In this document: one piece after another, positions 8,120 to 14,498 of the stretch
Layout: the number at the start of each line of letters is the position of its first letter
Position numbering within the stretch: the stretch's first letter is position 1
Origin: a virus
IMG/VR virus record: IMGVR_UViG_3300006922_002050
Span: 1 to 30,167 of that record
Length of the DNA: 30,167 bases
Strand: one strand, 5' to 3'
The notes under the pieces: model-generated
The model's database searches: none
What the model saw: the letters and a program-made list of their open reading frames with translations, nothing else
What the model was told of the DNA's origin: nothing
Made by a program: the position numbers and the translations under genes

Positions 8120-8487
8120 TTATTTCCGATGTTATACTTGGGACAAAGTTCCCACTCGTCTTTCTCTTTATATCCGATAATCTTAATCTGACGCAAAGGA
8201 GCGCAATCTTGAGCAACGTCTTTGTTTTGAATATCAACAAGACCCCAATCAGACAGAAGTGTAGCAATTGTATTGCGGCGTTCTACGTCTGACTGTTCTA
8301 GATTTGATTTTTTACCGTCAAGCATAAACAACTCTTTGAAGTGAACGATGTAATATCGTCCTTGCTTGTGCAGAATATGACAAGACTGATAGAGTTTCTT
8401 ATCTTTACGAGATGCGACACCGATGCGTGTCAGAGTTTCACGAACTTTAAGGAAGTCATCAGGTTCGGCTAGAGATATCTCTAGCAT
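8116..8487 (-). CDS. regA: RegA translational repressor
   Basis: RNA-binding protein that represses translation of many early T4 mRNAs by covering their start regions. The sequence MLEISLAEPDDFLKV aligns with the T4 RegA start MIEITLKKPEDFLKV, and ETLTRIGVASRKDKKLYQSC and YYIVHFKELF are also strongly conserved. The 123-aa length matches T4 (122 aa). The reading frame extends upstream to a GTG at 8526, but homology and a GGAG before the ATG at 8487 favour the shorter protein. It lies between gp62 and the cupin-like gene, the T4 position next to gp62. Confidence 0.96.
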   Translation of the reverse strand: MLEISLAEPDDFLKVRETLTRIGVASRKDKKLYQSCHILHKQGRYYIVHFKELFMLDGKKSNLEQSDVERRNTIATLLSDWGLVDIQNKDVAQDCAPLRQIKIIGYKEKDEWELCPKYNIGNK

Positions 8488-8512
8488 GTTCACTGGACTC
8501 CATGCGACTAAA

Positions 8513-8881
8513 TTATTTTCTTCCACCTTTATATACCTTCTTCTTTATTGTTGCTATTTGAGAAGGGGAAAGGAGTGACATGACCTGTCGTGCTTTTTCA
8601 TTACTATAGCCATAATACTCTTTCACCAATTCAATATCATTCTCTACTTCAGGTTTTAACCATTTAGAAAAGCGTTTGCGCTTTCTAACTATATTTATAA
8701 GAAATTGATATTGTAAGCGATTGTCAAGATGATGATGAAGATTCATCTCATTTGCGAGAACCACAGTGTCGGAGAAGTATGACAGACTGCGATTTACCAT
8801 AAACGAGTTGTAGGTCTTTTCTTCAAGCATCACATCTTTCTTAGAGTAGTTGATGGATGTTACATAATCAAACGGGTTCAT
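8513..8881 (-). CDS. 62: Clamp loader small subunit (gp62)
   Basis: A 122-aa subunit of the gp44/62 clamp loader that places gp45 on DNA. It is shorter than T4 gp62 (187 aa) but has the block NRLQYQFLINIVRKRKRFSKW at about 54-74, which corresponds to T4 FNYLMAAVPRGKRYGKW, and conserved MVNRSLSYFSDTV and ANEMN segments. It has its own promoter inside the end of the dCMP deaminase gene, with GGAG 8 nt before the ATG. RegA follows. The short length is typical of marine T4-like phages. Confidence 0.88.
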   Translation of the reverse strand: MNPFDYVTSINYSKKDVMLEEKTYNSFMVNRSLSYFSDTVVLANEMNLHHHLDNRLQYQFLINIVRKRKRFSKWLKPEVENDIELVKEYYGYSNEKARQVMSLLSPSQIATIKKKVYKGGRK

Positions 8882-9337
8882 TTAAATCTCCAATTGTTCT
8901 AGTAGTATATCACACTTTTCTAGAAACGTCAATCCTTCTTTTTTTCTATATGTGTGTCCGTATACAACTCTTGATATACCGGACTGATAGATAAGTTTTG
9001 CACAGTCGAGACAGGGAGCGCATGTTGTGTAGAGTGTTGCACCCTCCGCCGATTCTGACGACTTCGCAACTTTTGCGATTGCATTCGTCTCCGCATGAAG
9101 CACCTCTGGTTTTGTTTTAGGCATGTTTCCGTATTCGTCAGTGGTCTCACATTTGTTTGACCATCCACTTGGCATTCCATTATAGCCAATAGAAATAATA
9201 CGATTGTCTTTTACAAGGACACAGCCGACTTGCGCTCTTTTTGCTGATGAGAGAAGTGCGTAGTTCTCAGCCGTCTTCATGTGGGCTTTATCCCACTTAT
9301 TCAAAGTTGAATTCCGTTTGCTTCGGTACCCACTCAT
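8882..9337 (-). CDS. dCMP/dCTP-type deaminase (zinc-dependent)
   Basis: Predicted to deaminate dCMP to dUMP, feeding dTMP synthesis. The zinc and catalytic motifs are clear: His81-Ala-Glu83 and P108-C109-x2-C112, numbered from the chosen start. The core also has QVGCVLVKDNRIISIGYNGMP, as in T4 Cd. The start is uncertain. The open frame begins at 9439, but the family N-terminus (KWDKAHM) suggests 9337, which gives 151 aa and a 41-nt overlap with the preceding small ORF. An ATG at 9280 would avoid the overlap but trim the first helix. The 3' end contains the gp62 promoter. Confidence 0.9.
   Translation of the reverse strand: MSGYRSKRNSTLNKWDKAHMKTAENYALLSSAKRAQVGCVLVKDNRIISIGYNGMPSGWSNKCETTDEYGNMPKTKPEVLHAETNAIAKVAKSSESAEGATLYTTCAPCLDCAKLIYQSGISRVVYGHTYRKKEGLTFLEKCDILLEQLEI
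8904..8932 (-). promoter_or_regulatory. Sigma70-type promoter of gp62-regA
   Basis: On the minus strand: TTGACG (8932-8927), a 17-nt spacer ending in GTGTGA, and TATACT (8909-8904). A short leader with GGAG leads to the gp62 ATG. It lies inside the coding end of the dCMP deaminase gene. Confidence 0.78.
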
Positions 9338-9488
9338 TGTTGATACGAATGAATCCTTCTGGTTGTGAAATATTGGGTTCGGTATACTTATCACTGAAGA
9401 CAACAAATTCTCCAGTCTTTTTATCCACTCGATTGCCATACTCGTCTAACTCCCATGATGTGGTGTCGTCTTTATTGATATATTTCAT
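9297..9488 (-). CDS. 63-aa hypothetical protein
   Basis: A small acidic protein (MKYINKDDTTSWELDEYG...) rich in Asp, Glu and aromatic residues. It has a GEFVVF strand and a GFIRINNEWV segment that could form a small beta domain. No family is recognised. It starts 1 nt after the stop of the 66-aa membrane protein and overlaps the chosen start of the dCMP deaminase. Tight packing in the replication operon supports it as a gene. Confidence 0.6.
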   Translation of the reverse strand: MKYINKDDTTSWELDEYGNRVDKKTGEFVVFSDKYTEPNISQPEGFIRINNEWVPKQTEFNFE

Positions 9489-9489
9489 G

Positions 9490-9690
9490 TTACCCCCAAT
9501 GTCTGATTACGCCTGCAATAATAAAGAAGCAAGTCAACCAATTGACTAACTGAAGCACTATCTTTATATATAATCCTCGCTTCGCTTGGCGCATGGTCAG
9601 AACAGGAACTTTTGGTTCATCTTCGTCTGTGCGACCAATATAATAGTCAAGTGACCTAGCGAGTATCTTTTCCCAAGTTCTGTATTCCAT
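9490..9690 (-). CDS. 66-aa single-pass membrane protein
   Basis: A hydrophilic N-terminus (WEKILARSLDYYIGRTDEDE) is followed by one likely membrane helix, about residues 42-62 (IKIVLQLVNWLTCFFIIAGV), and a short C-terminal tail. No family is recognised. The start overlaps the preceding stop as TAATG, indicating translational coupling to the nucleotidyltransferase gene. Confidence 0.65.
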   Translation of the reverse strand: MEYRTWEKILARSLDYYIGRTDEDEPKVPVLTMRQAKRGLYIKIVLQLVNWLTCFFIIAGVIRHWG

Positions 9691-10067
9691 TAATCTAATG
9701 TGCCTTCGTCTCTCATTTTTGTTCTAATTTTTGTTGCACTTATACTATGTATTGTAGCACCTAAATCATGTTCTGTCAATGTATATCCTACATTACGTCC
9801 GTAACTAATGTCTACAATATTTGGAACTTTCATAATAGTGTATTCTTTGTTATATGTGTAACCGTGTTTATTTAATTTATCAATAATATTGTCTGCTACT
9901 TGTGCATGTGTAAATGGGTTATCGTCTATACCAAACACATCTCTTATTTGAATACAAACTTGTCCAGTTTTTTCCATTGCACGTTTGAATAATTCAGTGT
10001 GTCCATCATGCCATGGTTGCCATCTACCAAGCATTTGTATAGTAGGCTTTTGCCAATTAAAGTCCAT
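9690..10067 (-). CDS. HxGH nucleotidyltransferase (NMNAT/cytidylyltransferase-like)
   Basis: A 125-aa nucleotidyltransferase-fold protein. The nucleotide-binding motif is H20-D-G-H23 after MLGRWQPW, and the C-terminal ISATKIR at 109-115 matches the ISxTxxR motif of this superfamily. The GRxQPxHxGH form is closest to NMN adenylyltransferases such as NadM and the NadR N-terminus, but the protein is short, so the substrate is open. It overlaps the kinase gene by 11 nt. Together they recall two-enzyme pairs that activate a phosphorylated metabolite with a nucleotide: NMNAT plus kinase in NadR, or ATP sulfurylase plus APS kinase. Confidence 0.7.
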   Translation of the reverse strand: MDFNWQKPTIQMLGRWQPWHDGHTELFKRAMEKTGQVCIQIRDVFGIDDNPFTHAQVADNIIDKLNKHGYTYNKEYTIMKVPNIVDISYGRNVGYTLTEHDLGATIHSISATKIRTKMRDEGTLD

Positions 10068-10488
10068 CGTATTGTTTCCCCATAAATCTATTTACTACAG
10101 GCAACAATGTTTCAGGTGTATTATCAAACCATTTACTAACATGGTAGTCTACATTGTCTGGCGTTTCAAACAAATCGTTTGTGTCTTCAAAACGGCTGCG
10201 AGAAATAGTATCCATCCATACTGTGTAGTCAGGATTAAACTGTAATCGTGCTTCTGAAGTTGGGCACACAAAATCAGCGACTGCAATTTTGCCTGCCATA
10301 ACAACACCGTCTGCTAGATGTTTCATACGCTGTGCTTGTCTCATACGTCCTTCTATGCTGAAGTCCCAATCGTCGTAACGATTGCGTATCTCGTCAGCAT
10401 TAATGTGTATCCCGCCTACTAATTCGGCAAATGGTTTAGCCAGTGTAGTTTTGCCACTGCCAGGCAATCCAAAGATTAATATTTTCAT
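10057..10488 (-). CDS. APS kinase-like P-loop kinase
   Basis: A 143-aa P-loop kinase. Walker A is GLPGSGKT at 7-14. The segment HINADEIRNRYDDWDFS, then a GRMRQAQRMKHLADG helix and VADFVCPTSEARLQF, resembles adenylylsulfate kinase (CysC). The start at 10488 is chosen because MKILIFGLPG begins at the first beta strand and AAGGA precedes it; the open frame extends to 10560 without homology. Sulfate activation is the family reaction, but other small-molecule or nucleic-acid 5'-kinase roles are possible. It is paired with the nucleotidyltransferase that follows. Confidence 0.75.
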   Translation of the reverse strand: MKILIFGLPGSGKTTLAKPFAELVGGIHINADEIRNRYDDWDFSIEGRMRQAQRMKHLADGVVMAGKIAVADFVCPTSEARLQFNPDYTVWMDTISRSRFEDTNDLFETPDNVDYHVSKWFDNTPETLLPVVNRFMGKQYDGL

Positions 10489-10504
10489 AAGTTTGATTCC
10501 TTTG

Positions 10505-10594
10505 CTACTTCCTACGTTTAGGAATCTCTTGAACATCACCGAAATAAATGAACACTCCAATAAGAATGAGCGTTCCGATATAAACTATCCACAT
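10505..10594 (-). CDS. 29-aa membrane microprotein coupled to gp44
   Basis: A short ORF reading MWIVYIGTLILIGVFIYFGD and then VQEIPKRRK: one hydrophobic helix (about residues 2-18) followed by a basic tail, a positive-inside topology. The start overlaps the gp44 stop as TAATG, the coupling seen repeatedly in this window. Its stop is 16 nt before the next gene, and AAAGGA lies in that gap. No family is recognised. Confidence 0.6.
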   Translation of the reverse strand: MWIVYIGTLILIGVFIYFGDVQEIPKRRK

Positions 10595-11532
10595 TACACA
10601 TACTCCACTTGAGCCATACATTCAGTCAGACATGCAACCAGATTGAGTTCGTGGTCTGCAACAAACGCATTCTTGTATTGATAATCAGCAATAATGAGAA
10701 TGAGTTGCGGAATACTTTCAGGCTTCACATGAGCCTCTACACTATCGTAGATGCCTCGAAAGATAGACGCTGGCTCTAGGTCGATATTATTGACGACCCA
10801 CTTACGCATACCTTTGAAGTCTTTGTCTCGTAGAAACTTATATAGGTCAGAGTATTTACTTTCATCTTCGATAAGCGCATCAGCATTGATAGTGCCACCG
10901 ATTGATGCACGTTGTATCTCATTAAGCGCACGACGAAAATCAGGGAAGTGCTTCATAATAAGAGGAGCAAGAACCTTCTTGTTATACTCAATACCCTCAC
11001 CAATAAGAATCTCTTTGGCTCGTGAGAAGAACTGTTGTCCAAGTATTGCTCGGTCTGTGTTTGTCTTCACATTGAACTCATACACACCACAACGAGAGTG
11101 CAGTGGCTCGATGATACGGTTCTTAAAGTTACATGTCAGAATGAACCGACAGTTCTTCGAGAACTCTTCAATGAAGCCACGCAATGCGGGCTGTGTAGAT
11201 TGTGGATTGAGATAATCTGCCTCATCGAGGATGACAACTTTGTAGCCGCCAGATAGCGACACTGATGATGCAAACTGCTTAATCTTGCCACGCAATGTAT
11301 CAATGTTACCTTCTTCAGAACCGTTGATAACAATGTAGTCTAGACCAAGTTCGTTACAAATAGCACGAGCCACTGTAGTCTTACCAAGACCAGCAGTGCC
11401 AGAGAAAATCATATTAGGAACTTCACCAGAGTCTACAATGTTCTGAAATACTTTCTTCAGGTCGTCTGGTAAAATTGTGTCTTTGATAGTTTGAGGTCGA
11501 TACTTCTCAACGAAGAGGAATTCTTTTGACAT
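10594..11532 (-). CDS. 44: Clamp loader large subunit (gp44), AAA+ ATPase
   Basis: An RFC-like ATPase that opens and loads the gp45 clamp with gp62. At 312 aa it is close to T4 gp44 (319 aa). Walker A is GTAGLGKT at 45-52, Walker B is VVILDEAD at 99-106, and the SRC arginine-finger motif is at 146-148. The N-terminal EKYRPQTIKD is typical of the family. It has a dedicated promoter and a GGAG ribosome binding site 6 nt before the ATG. A strong terminator separates it from gp45, so gp44 is transcribed separately here. Confidence 0.97.
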   Translation of the reverse strand: MSKEFLFVEKYRPQTIKDTILPDDLKKVFQNIVDSGEVPNMIFSGTAGLGKTTVARAICNELGLDYIVINGSEEGNIDTLRGKIKQFASSVSLSGGYKVVILDEADYLNPQSTQPALRGFIEEFSKNCRFILTCNFKNRIIEPLHSRCGVYEFNVKTNTDRAILGQQFFSRAKEILIGEGIEYNKKVLAPLIMKHFPDFRRALNEIQRASIGGTINADALIEDESKYSDLYKFLRDKDFKGMRKWVVNNIDLEPASIFRGIYDSVEAHVKPESIPQLILIIADYQYKNAFVADHELNLVACLTECMAQVEYV

Positions 11533-11554
11533 GAGGTCTCCATAATAAAAAACA

Positions 11555-11583
11555 AGTATATCATATTATATACTGTAAGTCAA
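11555..11583 (-). promoter_or_regulatory. Sigma70-type promoter of gp44 operon
   Basis: On the minus strand: TTGACT (11583-11578), a 17-nt spacer and TATACT (11560-11555). The -35 begins 2 nt after the T-tract of the preceding terminator, so termination and restart are back to back. The leader contains GGAG before the gp44 ATG. Confidence 0.85.
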
Positions 11584-11584
11584 T

Positions 11585-11623
11585 AAAAAAGTGGGGCGAG
11601 CGGAAAGGAGACGCTCACCCCAC
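11585..11623 (-). terminator. Rho-independent terminator between gp45 unit and gp44
   Basis: The minus-strand hairpin GTGGGG-(mismatch)-GAGCG is paired with CGCTC-ACCCCAC around a 9-nt loop (CDNA 11591-11623) and followed by six T's. It has 11 paired bases with one mismatch. Its loop region repeats that of the neighbouring hairpin at 11626-11658. Confidence 0.9.
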
Positions 11624-11625
11624 CC

Positions 11626-11658
11626 ATAAGTCGGCGGAAAGGAAACGCTCAGACTTAT
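11626..11658 (-). other. Second hairpin, twin of the adjacent terminator
   Basis: The 7-bp stem ATAAGTC/GACTTAT plus an inner GCG/CGC encloses a loop. The 18-nt core at 11634-11651 matches the terminator core at 11600-11617 at 17 of 18 positions. It includes the stop codon of the 70-aa gene and lacks a T-tract of its own. Confidence 0.6.
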
Positions 11659-11867
11659 TCTTCGATACTTTGTTCTGACTGATACTCTTCGCAGATTTGA
11701 ACAATCTGAACAGCCTGGTCACGAAGTTGACCAATTGTCGATAGTTCTTCTCCTTTGAAGCCGCCGCGTTGAACGACAGTATCAATAACAGCCACAGTTG
11801 AACGAGCAACGCGATTGCCAAGTTCATAAATTGCGGTGTGGTCTTCTTCTTTTTCAGCTTTAGCCAT
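11655..11867 (-). CDS. 70-aa hypothetical protein downstream of gp45
   Basis: A small acidic, helical protein beginning MAKAEKEEDHTAIYELGNR, with QLRDQAVQIVQICEEYQ near the C-terminus. No family is recognised. GGAG lies 9 nt before the ATG and the gp45 stop is 4 nt upstream, so it is co-transcribed with the sliding clamp. In T4 the small RNA polymerase-binding protein RpbA is a neighbour of gp45, but no similarity to it could be seen. An alternative overlapping frame (11615-11827) has no such support. Confidence 0.72.
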   Translation of the reverse strand: MAKAEKEEDHTAIYELGNRVARSTVAVIDTVVQRGGFKGEELSTIGQLRDQAVQIVQICEEYQSEQSIEE

Positions 11868-11871
11868 AATA

Positions 11872-12549
11872 TTATGCTCCGTAAGTTGATGATTTTTCTA
11901 CAGCGATGAAATATTCAATAGTAGATTGTTTACCTTTAAAGTGTGAAATTAGTTTAGATGAAATTTCAACATCGTAGTCTTCGCTCACAACTTTAATATT
12001 GTTCACGTTCAGAATAAAGTTAAAGTCAACTCCTTCTGGATAGACACCCTCAACATCAATCGAGAATGTATTTGATGTCGCATCTTCACTATCAACAACA
12101 GAGATTTTTACAGCACCTTGAGTAGGTGTAATCGCAATCTCGTCATGACCAAGAGCAGACGCGGCTTTCTTCACTTTATCAAGTGTAGCACTATCTAGCG
12201 TAAATTTAACTTCAGCTTCAGGCATGTTGATAGCATTACCTGGCGATGTCAGCATCTCAGGATCCGAGAAGTGATACTTAACAGCAGAGCGACCAGTCTT
12301 GTCAGTAACAACAACATAATCTTTCTCGAACTTGAGACGAGGCTCATCGACAAGATTGATGACATTCAGAAACTCGTTCAAGTCATAGATGCCAAACTTC
12401 TGAGGGAATGCTTCATGTAATTCTGTTGTAGACAAGACGTTACGGGCGACTGAAATAGTCTTGAGAGTATTGCCTTCGTTGAACACAATGTTCGGGTTGA
12501 TTGAGGCATAGTTCCTCAATACGTTGATTGTAGTATCTGTAAGTTGCAT
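11872..12549 (-). CDS. 45: Sliding clamp (gp45)
   Basis: Trimeric DNA clamp for gp43 and, with gp55 and gp33, the mobile activator of late transcription. The 225-aa product begins MQLTDTTINVLRNYASINPN, matching the T4 start MKLSKDTTALLKNFATINS. YDLNEFLNVINLV and FNFILNVNNIKV correspond to T4 YDLNGFLGILSLV and FNFIINMANMKM. The open frame starts at 12591, but the homologous start at 12549 has AAGGA upstream. The promoter -35 overlaps the gp46 stop codon. Confidence 0.95.
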   Translation of the reverse strand: MQLTDTTINVLRNYASINPNIVFNEGNTLKTISVARNVLSTTELHEAFPQKFGIYDLNEFLNVINLVDEPRLKFEKDYVVVTDKTGRSAVKYHFSDPEMLTSPGNAINMPEAEVKFTLDSATLDKVKKAASALGHDEIAITPTQGAVKISVVDSEDATSNTFSIDVEGVYPEGVDFNFILNVNNIKVVSEDYDVEISSKLISHFKGKQSTIEYFIAVEKSSTYGA

Positions 12550-12579
12550 GATATAATCCTTTTCTAAACTTATAAATGT

Positions 12580-12608
12580 ATGATAACACAATGTGCGGTT
12601 AAAGTCAA
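12580..12608 (-). promoter_or_regulatory. Sigma70-type promoter of gp45, -35 overlaps gp46 stop
   Basis: On the minus strand: TTGACT (12608-12603), a 17-nt spacer and TATCAT (12585-12580). The TGA inside TTGACT is the gp46 stop codon. Unlike the leaderless junctions, a 30-nt leader with AAGGA follows. Confidence 0.82.
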
Positions 12609-14323
12609 GCCTTTATTTTACTAAAGTTCTTTTCTTTTGTGAACTCAATCTTACGAGCAAAGGCTACATCTTCGAGTTCAGACTTATGCGAGATAATAAA
12701 GACATTAGTGTCTTCGGCGACACTTGAGATAATCTTCATCAGGTTCTCAATACCTTCTTCATCGAGTGACGAGTCAAATGTCTCGTCAAGTATAAGAAGA
12801 TTGGTAGCAACACTATTCTTCATCTTAGCAATCTGACGCCAAGTGAATAGTAATGACAAGTCAATGCGTTGCTTCTCACCCTCAGAGAATGAGTCGTATG
12901 AGAATGCATCACGATGGCGTGAGCGAATAGTCTCACTGAAACTTTCGTCGAGATTGAAGTGGACAAAGAAGTCCAGAATCTGTAGATACTCATTAGTCAG
13001 TTTGTTGATGACTGGAAGATACTGCTTGATAATCTTAGTCTTAATACCAGTATCTTTGAGTAGTTCACTCTTGACGACATTATAATTGTTCTGCTCAGTT
13101 AGCCTATACTTCTCGTCTTGCAGTCCCTCTTTCTCTACACGGAGTGTTTCCAGTTCAGTATTCGCTTCACTGAGGTCACCTCTCTGTTCAGACAATACAG
13201 TGAGTTCAGCGTTAATGACATCCATGGTTCTGTTAATTGACCCAATCTCTTGAGTGTTAGCATTGACCTTTGATTGCCACTCCCGTATACTTTCCATCTT
13301 TGTCTGCAACTCTTCTTGTTGCGTGATTAGAGTTTCTCTTTGCATTTTGCCCATCTCAAGGGCTGTCTTGATTGTACCTGCTTTAGTCTTACACGATTCG
13401 AGATGATAGTTCTTCGTTGTCTCATCAATGTCTTGTTCACACGTTGGACACGTATCGTTCTCTTCGAAAAACTTCGCCTGCTTGACAACTTCTTTTTGTT
13501 GCGTTTTGAACTGCGCCATGTATTTGTCAATGGAGGTAATATCTGAAGATACCTTAGTTGCTCCCTCGTTGATACTTGGGGATTTCTCAGTGATTTCATT
13601 TGTCAGTTCCTCATTCTTCTCGTTCAAGATACGAATGTCTTCCTGCAAAGATTTGATAGTGTCGAGTTTTTCTTTTTTCGCTTGTGCGGTTATTGAACTC
13701 AGGTCTCGGAGATACTTCTTCTGTGCATTGATTTTGGTTTCAACCATACTCAACTGATGACCGTTATCACTCATCTTGTCTTTGAGTATAGACATTCGCT
13801 CTTTCAACAGTCCATTCATTTTACTGAACATGTTGATGTCAAGTAGGTCTTCAATCACTTCACGCCTTGCTTGAGAGGAGAGTTGCATGAATGGCACGAA
13901 GGATGAAGACCCCAAGACCACAATCTGATGAAAAGATTTGTGGTTCAACTTAACGATGTTTTTCTCAAGCGTAGACTGATAATCTTTTGCATGAGAGTCT
14001 TGGTTCATAAGATTGCCGTCAATCCAGATTTCAAACTTATTAGGTTTGATACCACGGATAACTTTATACTTTTTTGAACCGATACGAAACTCAACCTCTA
14101 CCAAGGTACCCTTACCATTGATAGTATTCACCAGTTGAGTCTTCGATATCTTACGGTGCGGTTTACCAAATAGACCAAAGGAGAGAGCGTCTAACATGGT
14201 AGATTTACCCGCACCGTTACTGCCGACAATCAGAGTTGTCGGAGTTTCTTCAAAACTAATCTCGGTAAAGTTATTACCTGTCGATAAGAAGTTTTTAAAT
14301 CTAAGTTTTTCGAAATAAATCAT
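12605..14323 (-). CDS. 46: Recombination endonuclease subunit gp46 (Rad50/SbcC-like)
   Basis: SMC-type ATPase that with gp47 resects DNA ends for recombination-dependent replication and degrades host DNA. At 572 aa it matches T4 gp46 (560 aa). Walker A is GSNGAGKS at 34-41. A coiled coil flanks the zinc hook CPTC (C292, C295), the ABC signature is FSEGEKQRI at 479-487, and Walker B is LLILDE at 509-514. The N-terminus MIYFEKLRFKNFLS is the normal start of this family, so the ATG at 14323 is correct although no ribosome binding site precedes it. Its promoter ends 6 nt before the ATG. Confidence 0.97.
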   Translation of the reverse strand: MIYFEKLRFKNFLSTGNNFTEISFEETPTTLIVGSNGAGKSTMLDALSFGLFGKPHRKISKTQLVNTINGKGTLVEVEFRIGSKKYKVIRGIKPNKFEIWIDGNLMNQDSHAKDYQSTLEKNIVKLNHKSFHQIVVLGSSSFVPFMQLSSQARREVIEDLLDINMFSKMNGLLKERMSILKDKMSDNGHQLSMVETKINAQKKYLRDLSSITAQAKKEKLDTIKSLQEDIRILNEKNEELTNEITEKSPSINEGATKVSSDITSIDKYMAQFKTQQKEVVKQAKFFEENDTCPTCEQDIDETTKNYHLESCKTKAGTIKTALEMGKMQRETLITQQEELQTKMESIREWQSKVNANTQEIGSINRTMDVINAELTVLSEQRGDLSEANTELETLRVEKEGLQDEKYRLTEQNNYNVVKSELLKDTGIKTKIIKQYLPVINKLTNEYLQILDFFVHFNLDESFSETIRSRHRDAFSYDSFSEGEKQRIDLSLLFTWRQIAKMKNSVATNLLILDETFDSSLDEEGIENLMKIISSVAEDTNVFIISHKSELEDVAFARKIEFTKEKNFSKIKA

Positions 14324-14329
14324 GTAGTC

Positions 14330-14358
14330 ATTATATCAAATATAAACGGTGAAGTCAA
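14330..14358 (-). promoter_or_regulatory. Sigma70-type promoter of gp46, leaderless spacing
   Basis: On the minus strand: TTGACT (14358-14353), a 17-nt spacer, consensus TATAAT (14335-14330), then GACTAC and ATG. The TGA in the -35 is the stop of the 47-aa zinc-ribbon gene. Confidence 0.9.
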
Positions 14359-14498
14359 GCAGTTTCTTCGTCCTCTACTGCTCCACACCAATCACACTCA
14401 ACACCTTTCTCAAATCCAATCTTGCCGCCATGCACTGGACATACATGCTCCCAGAAACCTTCCTTGGGCGCAAAGCCATCATCAAATCCTAATCCCAT
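14355..14498 (-). CDS. 47-aa zinc-ribbon-like microprotein between gp47 and gp46
   Basis: A small ORF starting MGLGFDDGFAPKEGF, with C20-x2-H23 and C37-x2-C40 spaced like a treble-clef or ribbon zinc site (VCPVHGG ... ECDWCGA). The tail is acidic. The start overlaps the gp47 stop as TAATG, and the stop lies inside the gp46 promoter -35. Translational coupling, motif spacing and tight packing support a real gene. The function is unknown; its place suggests a partner of gp46/47, which is inference only. Confidence 0.75.
   Translation of the reverse strand: MGLGFDDGFAPKEGFWEHVCPVHGGKIGFEKGVECDWCGAVEDEETA

Noticed and set aside
8488-8526. A longer RegA beginning at a GTG at 8526 with 13 extra residues.
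   Set aside because: The T4 RegA N-terminus aligns exactly with the ATG at 8487, which has GGAG upstream; the extension has no match and overlaps gp62.
8692-8699. A perfect TATAAATA on the minus strand inside the gp62 gene, a possible late promoter for RegA and the cupin-like gene.
   Set aside because: It lies within coding sequence about 200 nt from the RegA ATG, and AT-rich DNA gives such matches by chance. Late expression of RegA would be unexpected. It is kept only as a note.
9261-9280. An inverted repeat GTGGG/CCCAC directly before an ATG at 9280, considered as evidence for that dCMP deaminase start.
   Set aside because: The family N-terminal helix extends upstream of 9280, so the repeat is probably coding. 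The start remains uncertain.
11615-11827. A 70-codon minus-strand ORF overlapping the 70-aa gene after gp45.
   Set aside because: It is in another frame, has no ribosome binding site, and runs through both hairpins and the terminator stem; the 11655-11867 frame has GGAG and sits next to gp45.
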